Below are positions 41,895-50,980 of a stretch of 64,000 nt of DNA, piece after piece. Below the pieces are notes generated by a model. It saw only the letters and a list, made by a program, of their open reading frames with translations, was not told where the DNA came from and made no database searches. Position numbers and translations under genes: made by a program. Every line of letters starts with the position of its first letter. Positions within the stretch are counted from its first letter, which is position 1. The stretch is from Lysobacterales bacterium (GTDB lineage: Bacteria > Pseudomonadota > Gammaproteobacteria > Xanthomonadales > SZUA-38), in assembly GCA_028285525.1 (NCBI GenBank), contig JANQOZ010000023.1:62001-126000 (forward strand), in the 5' to 3' direction.

Positions 41895-42944
41895 ATGACC
41901 CGTTTTGTTGATGTACCAACCATCAGTCGCCTGATCCGTCGAGTCGGCCCGGCCGAGTTTGTGCGGGGCATGGCAGACACCATGCGGGCAGACTTCTGCC
42001 GCTGGGAAAGCTTTGATAAGTGCGCGCGGGTCGCCAGCCACAGCGATGTCGGCGTCATCGAGATCATGCCGATCTCCGATGGACAGCGGTACGGCTTCAA
42101 GTATGTGAACGGGCACCCCGGGAACCCTGCGCGTGGCGTCTCCACCGTTATGGCGTTTGGCGCGCTAGCGGACGTCGACACCGGTTACCCGGTGCTGCTG
42201 TCCGAACTGACGCTGGTCACGGCCTTTCGGACAGCCGCGGCCACAGCACTCGCCGCCCAGGCGTTGGCACGGCCGGAATCACAATCCTTGGGCCTGATTG
42301 GCTGCGGTGCGCAAAGTGAGTTTCAGGTGCTGGCCTTCCATACGCTGCTGGGCATCAACGACGTGCGGGTGTTCGACATCGACGAGGCCGCTATGGAGAA
42401 ACTTCGCCGGCATATGTCCCGATTCCCAGGTCTGCAAGTCCGACCCGCGGGCTCTGCGGCTGAGGCCGTTCGCGGCGCTGACCTCGTGACGACCTGCACC
42501 GCCGACAAGACCTGGGCCACGATTCTGACCCCCGACATGGTGGAACCGGGCATGCACATCAACGGCGTAGGCGGCGACTGCCCGGGCAAGACCGAGCTCC
42601 ATGCCGACGTGCTCCGCCAGGCCAAGGTTTTTGTCGAGTACGAACCGCAGACCCGCGTGGAAGGAGACATTCAGCAGCTGCCGGCCGACCATCCGGTTCA
42701 CGATCTTTGGCGTGCCGTTGCGGACCCCAAGGCGGGGCGGGACAGTCAGGAGCAGGTCACCGTATTCGACTCGGTCGGCTTCGCGCTCGAAGATTTTTCG
42801 GCCTTGCGCTACGTCTACCAGCTGGCGCTGGAGCTGAATGAAGGGCAGGACATTGCCCTGATACCGGAGCTCGACGATCCGAAAGATCTGTTCGAACGCG
42901 CGCTGGATACCGCCGGACAGTCAATAACCCGCAAAGCGGCCTGA
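41895..42944 (+). CDS. Ornithine cyclodeaminase / mu-crystallin family protein
   Basis: A 349-residue protein with a strong AAGGAG site. The family pattern shows in GFKYVNGHPGNP (substrate loop with Lys), VSTVMAFGALADVDTGYPVLLSELTLVTAFRTAAATALAAQALA, the Rossmann glycine-rich LGLIGCGAQSEFQVLAF, and ADLVTTCTAD with GMHINGVGGDCPGKTELHADVL. Members use NAD to deaminate ornithine to proline or reduce related imines; which reaction applies here is not settled. It is divergent from an Lrp regulator and followed by a hairpin. Confidence 0.9.
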   Translation: MTRFVDVPTISRLIRRVGPAEFVRGMADTMRADFCRWESFDKCARVASHSDVGVIEIMPISDGQRYGFKYVNGHPGNPARGVSTVMAFGALADVDTGYPVLLSELTLVTAFRTAAATALAAQALARPESQSLGLIGCGAQSEFQVLAFHTLLGINDVRVFDIDEAAMEKLRRHMSRFPGLQVRPAGSAAEAVRGADLVTTCTADKTWATILTPDMVEPGMHINGVGGDCPGKTELHADVLRQAKVFVEYEPQTRVEGDIQQLPADHPVHDLWRAVADPKAGRDSQEQVTVFDSVGFALEDFSALRYVYQLALELNEGQDIALIPELDDPKDLFERALDTAGQSITRKAA

Positions 42945-42956
42945 TGGAATTCGAAG

Positions 42957-42984
42957 AGCTGGACGGCCGCACGGCCGTCCAGCT
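42957..42984. terminator. Strong hairpin between convergent genes, likely bidirectional terminator
   Basis: AGCTGGACGGCC and GGCCGTCCAGCT form a perfect 12-bp stem around a four-base loop. The plus-strand side is followed by only TTC after the stem, so it is a weak T-run. It lies between the cyclodeaminase-like gene and the convergent acyl-CoA dehydrogenase gene. Confidence 0.65.
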
Positions 42985-43005
42985 TTCACTGTCGCCAGTG
43001 GGCCG

Positions 43006-44772
43006 CTAGAACTGTTCGTCAGCCAGCGCCATGGTGCTGGCGCTACCGACCGTTGCTGCCGCCAGGTAGGCCCCTGAGCGGGGCAGCAGGTGGTCAGCAT
43101 AGAACCGGGCGGTGGCGATTTTGGCCTGATAAAACGCCTCGTTCTCGTTGCCGGCGGTAAGACAACGCTGCGCCGCGATGGCGCTTCGCGCCATCTGCCA
43201 GCCGCCGACCACGGTTCCGGCGAGCATCAGATAGTTGAAGGACGCGGCTCCGGGGGCATGCAGATCGTCTCCCCCGTTGGCCAGCAGCCAGCGTGTCGCT
43301 TCCTCCAGCTGATCCACTGCGCCGCTCAGCGCTTCCTCCCAGCCAAAGCCTCCCTGCTCGGCAATACTTCTGATCTCAGCCAGCATGGTCTGCATGCCCT
43401 CCCCGCCGTCGCGCATCACCTTGCGCCCCACGAGATCGCCGGCCTGAATACCGGTCGTACCCTCATAGATCGTGGTTATGCGCGCATCGCGGTAGTACTG
43501 AGCTGCGCCGGTTTCTTCGACAAAACCCATGCCGCCGTGAATCTGGATACCGAGGCTGGTCACTTCCTGGGAAACCTCGGTGCACCAGCCTTTGACGATC
43601 GGCGTCAGCAGCTCCCACCGGGCGCGGTGCCGAGCGCGGGTTTCCTCGTCGGCGTGATGCTTGAAGAAGTCGCTGGCGGCCGCCGAAGCATAGGCCACAG
43701 CCCGGCATGCCTCGGTCTGGGCCTTCATCAACATGAGCATACGGCGCACGTCAGCGTGCTTGATGATGCTGACGCGCTCGCGCTCACCGGGCAGATTGCC
43801 CTGCACCCGATCCTTGGCGTAGATCACCGCCTGCTGATACGCCCGTTCGCACAGCGCCAGACCCTGCAGCCCAACACCGATTCGAGCGTCGTTCATCATG
43901 GTGAACATGCACGCCAGGCCGCGATTTTCTTCGCCCACCAGATAGCCGACGGCGCCGTCCGACTCGCCGAAACTCATCACGCAGGTCGGGCTGGCGTGGA
44001 TTCCCAGCTTGTGTTCGATGGAGACCACCTTGAGATCGTTTCGCTCGCCGGGCGTGCCGTCAGCGTTCGGGAGGAACTTCGGTACCAGGAACAGCGAGAT
44101 GCCGCCCACGCCCGGGGGAGCGTCGGGGAGCCGAGCCAACACGAGGTGGATGATGTTGCCCGTCAGCCCATGCTCACCCCAGGTGATATAAATTTTCTGG
44201 CCGCGAATCCGGTAGTGATCACCCTCTCGGGTCGCTTCGGTACGCACGGCGGCGAGGTCTGAACCGGCCTGGGGCTCGGTCAGGTTCATCGTGGCCGACC
44301 ACTCACCGCTGATCAGCTTCGGCAGGTAGGCGTCTTTCAGCGCGCCGCTGGCATGGGCCTCGATGGCTTCGATGGCGCCCTTGGTCAGCAGCGGGCAAAG
44401 CGACAGGGACAGGTTGGCGGAATTCCACATCTCCTCCACCGCCATGCTCACCAGCTGCGGCAGCCCCTGGCCGCCGAATTCCGGGTTGTGCACCAGGCTC
44501 AGCCAGCCGCCGTCTGCCAGTTCGTTGTAGGCGTCGCCAAACCCGTCGGGCAGCAAGACCTCATCACCCTCTACCCGAGCCCCCTCGGTGTCACCCACCC
44601 GATTGAGAGGGGTCAGTACCTCGCCAGCCAGCTTGGCCGCTTCTTCCAGGACGGTTTCCACAAGCTCCGGCGACGCCTCTTCGAAACCTGGCAGTGTGGC
44701 AATCTCTTCGAGACCCGACAGCTCGCGCTGCACAAACTGCATGTCGGTGACGGGGGCACTATAGGTGGTCAT
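43006..44772 (-). CDS. Acyl-CoA dehydrogenase (long form with C-terminal extra domain)
   Basis: A 588-residue flavoprotein. Family signatures are WSATMNLTEPQAGSDLAAVRT, IRGQKIYITWGEHGLTGN, ASPTCVMSFG and the C-terminal MGFVEETGAAQYYRDARITTIYEGTTGIQAGDLVGRK, which contains the catalytic Glu in the YEGT segment. The N-terminal extension and the ~130-residue C-terminal helical domain match the longer subgroup often annotated as 3-methylmercaptopropionyl-CoA-dehydrogenase-like or FadE5-like. The exact acyl substrate cannot be assigned. It oxidises an acyl-CoA and passes electrons to ETF. Confidence 0.9.
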   Translation of the reverse strand: MTTYSAPVTDMQFVQRELSGLEEIATLPGFEEASPELVETVLEEAAKLAGEVLTPLNRVGDTEGARVEGDEVLLPDGFGDAYNELADGGWLSLVHNPEFGGQGLPQLVSMAVEEMWNSANLSLSLCPLLTKGAIEAIEAHASGALKDAYLPKLISGEWSATMNLTEPQAGSDLAAVRTEATREGDHYRIRGQKIYITWGEHGLTGNIIHLVLARLPDAPPGVGGISLFLVPKFLPNADGTPGERNDLKVVSIEHKLGIHASPTCVMSFGESDGAVGYLVGEENRGLACMFTMMNDARIGVGLQGLALCERAYQQAVIYAKDRVQGNLPGERERVSIIKHADVRRMLMLMKAQTEACRAVAYASAAASDFFKHHADEETRARHRARWELLTPIVKGWCTEVSQEVTSLGIQIHGGMGFVEETGAAQYYRDARITTIYEGTTGIQAGDLVGRKVMRDGGEGMQTMLAEIRSIAEQGGFGWEEALSGAVDQLEEATRWLLANGGDDLHAPGAASFNYLMLAGTVVGGWQMARSAIAAQRCLTAGNENEAFYQAKIATARFYADHLLPRSGAYLAAATVGSASTMALADEQF

Positions 44773-45119
44773 TTCTTAATCTCCATTCGTCATTTCAGTC
44801 GCTTTGCGCCTCGCCGGCGGGGGTTACAGGTATCCGCAGCAAAAATGGGGCGACGGCAGCAGCTGGCGGTCTTGTGACTGGTCAGCTGTGGCGGAAGTTC
44901 AGTCAGGCGGCAAGCGGAACCATGATCGGTGCTGCGTTGCCATAGCCATGCCTTGACGGCAGACCTGAACTAATGGCCGAGACCGGCGCGAAGTCACACA
45001 ATTCGTAAAGTCGACGATTTCGTGTTGACCTCGACCGCTGGAGCCTCCATAGCCAGGGCACAGCGGTTCAGGCATAGTCGAGCGTCTTCACCGCTGGATT
45101 TTACCGGAAAAGCACGCCC
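44773..45119. other. Intergenic region without a recognised gene
   Basis: About 350 bases separate the divergent acyl-CoA dehydrogenase and SDR genes. It must contain both promoters. A TTGACC hexamer at about 45024 has a candidate -10 partner 17 bases on, but the -10 match is poor, so I do not call it. I see no ORF with a good start, no RNA fold and no clear repeat. Confidence 0.5.
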
Positions 45120-46067
45120 ATGAAGACCCTGATCTCAGCCGCTCTCCTGATCTTTTGCGCCCTTGAGGGCAATGCGTTCGCCGACGAAACAAGCCAGAAG
45201 GCCGTCCTGGTCACCGGGGCGAGTTCGGGCAGCGGACGCGTGATCGCCGAGACCCTGGCGCAGCGCGGTTACTACGTCTACGCAACGGCTCGCAAACAGG
45301 CCGACCTCGACGCGCTCAACGCGATCGACAACATCCAGGCCGTGCGCCTTGACGTCACCAAGCAAGCCGAGATCGACGCGGCGGTGGAGACCGTTCGAAA
45401 GGGTGGCCGGGGGCTCTACGGGCTGGTCAACAACGCCGGTGTCGGCGTGATGGGTCCGCTGATCGAGATTCCGGAATCTGAGGTCGACTTTGTCATGGAG
45501 GTCAACGTCCTAGGGCCCTATCGGGTCACGCAGGCGTTTGCGCCGATGATCATCGAGTCGAAGGGGCGCATCACCACCACCGGTTCCATCTCCGGAATCT
45601 TGTCGGGCGGATTCTACGGCCCCTACAGCATGAGCAAACACGCTATGGAGGCTTTTACGGATTCGCTGGCGGTTGAGATGAAAAAGTTCGACGTCCGCGT
45701 CAGCATCATCGAGCCCGGCGGCTTCAGCTCGCCGATCGGCAAGAAAATCTACGAAAAGATGCAGGCGGAAGGATTCAGCATGCAGGACTCCCTTTATAAG
45801 GAAGAGTGGGAAAGTAACTGGGTCCTCAGCGAAAAGGGCGAGATCGACCTCGAAAACGACGTCCCCGAACGAATCGCAGCCGCCGTCATCGATACCCTCG
45901 AGTCTGAGAATCCAAGGACACGTTACATGGTGGTCGGCGAGCGCGGCTCGGCGGAAGCGACGATTCGAAAGGCCATGCAGGAGATGATTGAGCTGAACCA
46001 GGGGCAGCCGCATGCGCTGAGCCGCGAAGAGCTCGTTGCCATGCTCGATGAGCTGGTCGGGGAATGA
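45120..46067 (+). CDS. Short-chain dehydrogenase/reductase with an N-terminal signal peptide
   Basis: A 315-residue classical SDR: nucleotide motif VLVTGASSGSGR, NNAGVGVMG, catalytic Ser in TTGSISGI, YSMSKHAM (Tyr-x3-Lys) and IEPGGFSSPI. The unusual feature is a Sec-like N-terminal sequence (LISAALLIFCALEGNAFA) of about 21 residues before the domain; SDRs are normally cytosolic. The stop overlaps an in-frame ATG of the PQQ dehydrogenase gene, so the two may be cotranscribed. The substrate is unknown. Confidence 0.88.
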   Translation: MKTLISAALLIFCALEGNAFADETSQKAVLVTGASSGSGRVIAETLAQRGYYVYATARKQADLDALNAIDNIQAVRLDVTKQAEIDAAVETVRKGGRGLYGLVNNAGVGVMGPLIEIPESEVDFVMEVNVLGPYRVTQAFAPMIIESKGRITTTGSISGILSGGFYGPYSMSKHAMEAFTDSLAVEMKKFDVRVSIIEPGGFSSPIGKKIYEKMQAEGFSMQDSLYKEEWESNWVLSEKGEIDLENDVPERIAAAVIDTLESENPRTRYMVVGERGSAEATIRKAMQEMIELNQGQPHALSREELVAMLDELVGE

Positions 46068-46129
46068 CCGTGCTCGCAGGCGTCAGGGGACGCGGCACCT
46101 CAGGTGCCTGCCACGCCGACAAACTCAAT

Positions 46130-48235
46130 ATGACAAGCCATCGAAGATCCCGTGACTTTCTTACCCGGCTCAGCGTGATTTTGCTGGCGCTGATCGTTGG
46201 CGCCTGCAGCGAGGCTCCCGAGGAATCTGCGAAAGTTGAATCGGAGCCAGGTCACGACGTTCGCACGAGCATCGGCTTCGAAGCGGTGGCCACCGATCTC
46301 GAGTGGACTTTGCACGGCAACGATCCCGGCGAGAAGCGTTTCTCCTCTCTGAAGCTGATCAACCGCGAGAACGTGAGCCGGCTGGGGCTTGCCTTCGAGG
46401 TGCCGCTTCAGTCAACGCGCGGGGTCGAGGCGACGCCGATCATGGTGGATCGCACGCTGTACCTCACCAGCACCTGGTCCCGGGTGCTTGCCGTCGACGC
46501 GGTCAGCGGTGCGGTGAAGTGGCGCTATGATCCCGAGGTGCCTCGATCCTGGGCCCGGAGGCTGTGCTGCGACGTGGTCAACCGCGGCGTCGCCGTTTGG
46601 GAAGACCGGGTGATTTTCGGCACGCTCGACGGCCGACTGATTTCCCTGGACCGCGCTTCCGGAGAGGTCGTTTGGGAGGTCGATACGCTGATCGACCGCA
46701 ACCGTTGGTATTCGATCACCGGGGCGCCACGGATCGTTAAAGACAAGGTGATTATTGGCAACGGCGGCGCTGAATTCGGCGTGCGTGGCTATGTCAGCGC
46801 TTACTCCGTCAGCAACGGCGAGCTGGCCTGGCGCTTCTTCACCGTCCCGGGAGACCCGGAGCAGCCCTATGAGCATCCGGAGCTGCAGAAGGCGGCAGCC
46901 ACCTGGGAGGGCGTGCCGGACTGGAGCGGCCTCGGCGGCACGGTTTGGGACTCCATGGCCTTCGATGCCGAGCAGAACCTGCTTTTTGTGGGCACCGGAA
47001 ACGGATCCCCCTGGTCTCGCGATAAGCGCAGTGCGGGCGGCGGGGACAACCTGTTCCTGGCGTCGATCCTGGCGTTGAACCCCGATACGGGAAGACTCGT
47101 CTGGCACTACCAGACGACACCCGGGGACAACTGGGACTACACGGCCACTCAGCAGATCACGCTCGCGGATATCACGATCGACGGTGAGCCCCGTAAGGTG
47201 CTCATGCAGGCCCCCAAAAACGGCTTTTTCTACGTGCTCGACCGCACGAACGGCGAACTGATCTCAGCCGAGCCGTTTGTGCACGTGAACTGGGCGAGCC
47301 ACGTCGACCCGGAGAGCGGCCGGCCCGTGGAAACCGGGCTGGGCGAGTACAACAGCGAGCGCGACGCCTACGTGTTCCCCTCGCCGGCTGGCGGGCACAA
47401 CTGGCAACCCATGTCCTACAGCGAAGCAACCGGCCTCGTCTACATCCCAACGCGGGACGTGGGCTGGGTGTTCACGCCGGAAGACGACAAGTGGTTTACC
47501 TACGGCGTGGATAACCTGGAGGAGCTGACGGACGGGGCCACGGTGCCGGACACGGCCGGCCACCTCAAGGCCTGGGATCCTATCGAACAGAAAGTGGTCT
47601 GGCAGAAGGAGTCGACGCTGATCTGGAACGGCGGCGTGCTGTCGACAGCCGGTGGCCTGGTGTTCTACGGCACGGCCGCCGGCGAACTGCTGGTGCTGGA
47701 CGACCGCACGGGTGAAACGCTGCACAGCATCACGCTCGGCACGGGCGTCATCGCGCCTCCGATCACCTACGCCATCGACGGCGTGCAGTACGTTGCGCTG
47801 GCGGCCGGTTGGGGCGGGCCGGCGTTCAATACCATGCAGGGTACTGAAGCGGCCATGACCTATCTCAACAGCGGCCGACTGCTGGTGTTCAAGCTGGATG
47901 GTGGCCCGGTGCCGATGCCCGCTGAGCGTCCACCGCTCCAGCCGTTCTACGCGCCGGAAATCGCCCAGAGTGACCCGGCAACCCTCGAGCACGGCCGCGG
48001 ACTCTATGGCGTCCACTGCGGTGCGTGCCATGGCTTTTACGGGAGCACCCCGCTCCTGCCGGACCTGAGACGGTTAACGGCCGATAAGCATGCACTTTTC
48101 AACGAGATCGTGATCGGTGGACTGCTCGAGGGCAACGGCATGCCCAACTTCTCCGATACGCTCAGCGAAGCCGACGTCCTGGCCGTTCAGGCCTACGTTG
48201 CCAGTCTGGCCCGCAACGCCCTGTCGGGAAATTGA
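46130..48235 (+). CDS. PQQ-dependent dehydrogenase fused to cytochrome c, lipoprotein
   Basis: About 701 residues from the ATG at 46130, which starts a lipoprotein signal (LTRLSVILLALIVGAC); the frame itself opens at 46064. The propeller domain is quinoprotein alcohol-dehydrogenase type: vicinal Cys pair in RRLCCDVVNRGVAVW, GTGNGSPWSRDKRSAGGGDN, PGDNWDYTATQQ and LIWNGGVLSTAGGLVFYGT. A C-terminal cytochrome c domain has the heme site CGACH followed by GGLLEGNGMPNFSDTLSE. It oxidises an alcohol or aldehyde-type substrate in the periplasm and passes electrons to the chain. The substrate is unknown. The neighbouring exported SDR may belong to the same pathway. Confidence 0.92.
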   Translation: MTSHRRSRDFLTRLSVILLALIVGACSEAPEESAKVESEPGHDVRTSIGFEAVATDLEWTLHGNDPGEKRFSSLKLINRENVSRLGLAFEVPLQSTRGVEATPIMVDRTLYLTSTWSRVLAVDAVSGAVKWRYDPEVPRSWARRLCCDVVNRGVAVWEDRVIFGTLDGRLISLDRASGEVVWEVDTLIDRNRWYSITGAPRIVKDKVIIGNGGAEFGVRGYVSAYSVSNGELAWRFFTVPGDPEQPYEHPELQKAAATWEGVPDWSGLGGTVWDSMAFDAEQNLLFVGTGNGSPWSRDKRSAGGGDNLFLASILALNPDTGRLVWHYQTTPGDNWDYTATQQITLADITIDGEPRKVLMQAPKNGFFYVLDRTNGELISAEPFVHVNWASHVDPESGRPVETGLGEYNSERDAYVFPSPAGGHNWQPMSYSEATGLVYIPTRDVGWVFTPEDDKWFTYGVDNLEELTDGATVPDTAGHLKAWDPIEQKVVWQKESTLIWNGGVLSTAGGLVFYGTAAGELLVLDDRTGETLHSITLGTGVIAPPITYAIDGVQYVALAAGWGGPAFNTMQGTEAAMTYLNSGRLLVFKLDGGPVPMPAERPPLQPFYAPEIAQSDPATLEHGRGLYGVHCGACHGFYGSTPLLPDLRRLTADKHALFNEIVIGGLLEGNGMPNFSDTLSEADVLAVQAYVASLARNALSGN

Positions 48236-48263
48236 AATAGGGCTGAGCAGCGGGTCTATCGAG

Positions 48264-48737
48264 TCAGCGGCTGAGTAGGGTTGGCTGCAGCGTGTCGTCG
48301 ACCTGGACGCCTCGCAGTTCGCTGATGCGTCGCCTCAGGGTGTCACGCTCGTCGCTGATCAGGCGCCAGTAGCGACTCTGGCAGGCCTGATCGTTGCCGA
48401 TCAGCCGAACCTGGTCGCGGTCGTCAAAGTGCAACGTGTTGTTGAAGCGACATTGATCAAGCTGCCGCGAATATTCGTCGATGATCTTTTCCGACCGGCG
48501 CCGCGCTGAAGCAATCTCTTTGCGCAGCTCAGCACCATCCAGAGCGGACTCGGTAGGCTCTTCGCTGGCTGTTCCTTCGTCTGCCAGCGTGGGGGAAGGC
48601 ACGGGGTAGCGCCACAGCAGACTGCGCGTTTGGGACTGCTCTGCATAAACTGCCCCATCCGCTTCAACGGCAGGCGTTTCAGCGCTCGTGACCAGCGGCC
48701 AGGGCAGCAGCATCGCTAAAAGTACACCTCGAATCAT
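48264..48737 (-). CDS. Exported coiled-coil protein of unknown function
   Basis: A 157-residue protein with a signal peptide (GVLLAMLLPWPLVTSA), then a low-complexity acidic stretch. A charged helical region (AELRKEIASARRRSEKIIDEYSRQL) carries two Cys in QCRFNNTLHF and NDQACQSRYW that could form a disulfide. It ends in another helix. I recognise no family. It is convergent to the PQQ dehydrogenase gene. Confidence 0.65.
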   Translation of the reverse strand: MIRGVLLAMLLPWPLVTSAETPAVEADGAVYAEQSQTRSLLWRYPVPSPTLADEGTASEEPTESALDGAELRKEIASARRRSEKIIDEYSRQLDQCRFNNTLHFDDRDQVRLIGNDQACQSRYWRLISDERDTLRRRISELRGVQVDDTLQPTLLSR

Positions 48738-48838
48738 CGAACCACCTGTTTACCACGGCCCAATTGGTAGACATTGGGACTGTCGGTCTCTGAGTCAATC
48801 GTTTCAGGTTCAAACTATGGACGCGAATAGCCGCGCTG

Positions 48839-50878
48839 TCAGCCCCCCGGAACTGACGATCCAGTGACCGCTAAGTCGGTACCGTCAGCCAGACGGTCCG
48901 CCTCAGCCCGGCAGTTGTATGGCAATGCCGGCTCTGCGCAGAAGTCCGGCCAGCGGCCTGACTGCAGCCAGTACTCCAGCACGCCATCGCGCTGAAACAG
49001 CTGCATGACGCGTCGATCCCGGCGCATACGCTGCAGCGTTGGCTTGTACAACACCGACAAAATAAAGTCGTCCCCGGCAGCGATGCGCTCGGCGGCAAAA
49101 GAAAACATCTCCTCAGCGGTTGCGACGGCGCCGAGCAGCTGCGCGCCGTCGTAAACGTTCAGCCAGCCTTGGGCCATGCCGGTTCGCATCTCCAGCACCA
49201 GGGCCTCGCGGTCCTCGGGTGAAGTGCCCTGCTCCTGACCGTCGATCAGACGGTAAAGCAGCTGCGCGTAGCGAGGATCATGACGCGCCGCCGCCCGCTC
49301 CACCCAGCCCCGTGCAGCCGGAAAGTCCTGCCACTCGAAAATCAGCAGGCGGAAGTAAACGAACGGCTCGACCGACCATCGCGCAACCAGGTCCTCCCAG
49401 GCATCACGCAGCCCTTCGGTGCGACCCGCGGTATACAGATACTCCAGATGGACGCCGTTCGGGAGCAGCGACAGCGGATCCAGGCTGCGGGCTCGTGCGG
49501 TCAGGTCCACCGCATCACCGATGAACCCCAGCTCATGCTGCATGATCGCCATCCGCAGCGTCACAGCGGGATGATTCGGTGCAGCGCCCAGAATTTCGCG
49601 ATACCGCCGGTCGGTCTCGAGCGACCCGGCAACGCGCTCCCGGTAGTCGGCGGTCGCCAGCGCCAGCCGCGCCAGGACGTGCCCGGGGTCAAGGGCCAGC
49701 GCCCGACGCGCCGATTCGCGAATCGCAATGAGTCGGGTTGGAGGGTCCTGACCGTTCAGCGGGTTTTCGGGCCTCACCAGGAGCAGATTCAGCAGCGCCA
49801 GCGCGTGCTGGGCCAACGCGTCGGCAAATCTCGGATCGCGCTCAATGGCCGCTTCCAGGTAGTCGATGGCTCGAACCAGGTTCTCCGGCGGGCCGCCGCG
49901 CAGCAGGGTTGTCGCCCTGAGGTACGCGTCGTAAGCCAGCGGGTCCGGAGAAGACTCAAGCGCAACATCTCGCGAGGGCTTGGTGGCGCCCAGTCCGGCC
50001 AGGATTTCGCGCGACAGCTCGAAGGGAATATCGAAAATCTCTGCTGCCGGCGCCTCCACCACGTCAGACCAGATAACAACCCCTCCCGGAGCCTCCACCA
50101 GCTCCGCGCTGACGCTGACGCCCGAAGGTGTCCGGCGCACCACCCCGGTGACCGCATGGGTCACCTCCAGCTCCCGAGCCAGGCGCTCAAAGTCTCCGTC
50201 AAAATCTCGATAGCGAAAGGTGGTGCTGCTGGCGATGACCGACACGTCCGGGCTTTTCGTTAGCGATGACAGAAGCTCATCCGCCAGGCCGTCAGCGACG
50301 TAGTCTTCGACGCGTTCGTCGTCGTCGCCCCGATTTCGCCAGGGCAATACCGCAACCACGGGCGCTGGGTCGAATTGGCCTTCAGCCGCCGGCGGTTCGG
50401 TAACGCTGGGACGGACGAAAAGCACCGTCAGCGCCAGTAAGGCACCGATCGCCAGGACCGCAGCTACCCACTTTCCTGCGGGTGGGCGCGGGGTGTCAGT
50501 AGCGGCGCCATCAGCTCCCGCAGGACGCTGGGACGGGTCAACCGACCGGGGTACAGGCACCTCAGCGAGCCGGTAGCCATGCTTCGGAATGGTCTCGATA
50601 TAGCGGCGAGCGTCGCGCGCGTCACCGAAAGCTTTACGCAGCAGGGAGATTGCCCGGGTCAGGCTTTCGTCGCCGGAGAATTCGCTGGCCCAGACCGACT
50701 CGATCAGCTCCTGTCGGGCAACCACTTCTCCAGGACTCCGGGCCAGCATGACCAGGACGGCCATGACCTTCGGCTCCAGCAGCGTCGCGCCGTCGGGGCC
50801 GGTGACCAGATGCCGGGCGGGCTCGATGGTGAAGTCACCGAGCTGAAAGGGGCCTGCGCTGAGGTCTGGGCGGCTCAT
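48839..50878 (-). CDS. CadC-like winged-helix regulator with TolB-like and TPR domains
   Basis: The ATG at 50878 gives about 679 residues. The N-terminal OmpR/PhoB-type DNA-binding domain (about 10-105) has LLEPKVMAVLVMLARSPGEVVARQELIESVW and SLRKAFGD, ending ETIPKHGYRL. One transmembrane helix (VAAVLAIGALLALTVLFV) follows. The periplasmic part begins with a TolB-like domain (VVAVLPWRNRGDDDERVEDYVADGLADEL) and continues in TPR repeats. Such one-component membrane regulators sense periplasmic states. The target and signal are unknown. It ends upstream of a small exported protein gene with a 101-bp gap. Confidence 0.85.
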   Translation of the reverse strand: MSRPDLSAGPFQLGDFTIEPARHLVTGPDGATLLEPKVMAVLVMLARSPGEVVARQELIESVWASEFSGDESLTRAISLLRKAFGDARDARRYIETIPKHGYRLAEVPVPRSVDPSQRPAGADGAATDTPRPPAGKWVAAVLAIGALLALTVLFVRPSVTEPPAAEGQFDPAPVVAVLPWRNRGDDDERVEDYVADGLADELLSSLTKSPDVSVIASSTTFRYRDFDGDFERLARELEVTHAVTGVVRRTPSGVSVSAELVEAPGGVVIWSDVVEAPAAEIFDIPFELSREILAGLGATKPSRDVALESSPDPLAYDAYLRATTLLRGGPPENLVRAIDYLEAAIERDPRFADALAQHALALLNLLLVRPENPLNGQDPPTRLIAIRESARRALALDPGHVLARLALATADYRERVAGSLETDRRYREILGAAPNHPAVTLRMAIMQHELGFIGDAVDLTARARSLDPLSLLPNGVHLEYLYTAGRTEGLRDAWEDLVARWSVEPFVYFRLLIFEWQDFPAARGWVERAAARHDPRYAQLLYRLIDGQEQGTSPEDREALVLEMRTGMAQGWLNVYDGAQLLGAVATAEEMFSFAAERIAAGDDFILSVLYKPTLQRMRRDRRVMQLFQRDGVLEYWLQSGRWPDFCAEPALPYNCRAEADRLADGTDLAVTGSSVPGG

Positions 50879-50980
50879 GCCAGATAATACTAGCGTGATT
50901 GCACTGCGGCCGGGCAGATCCGGCCTGACCGCAACGTGGCAGCGCGAAACGCCCTGCGCGTGCTGGGCCAATCGTCGGCG

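Noticed and set aside
45024-45052. Possible sigma-70 promoter (TTGACC, 17 bases, CATAGC) before the exported SDR
   Set aside because: The -10 match is only three of six, so it is not supported.
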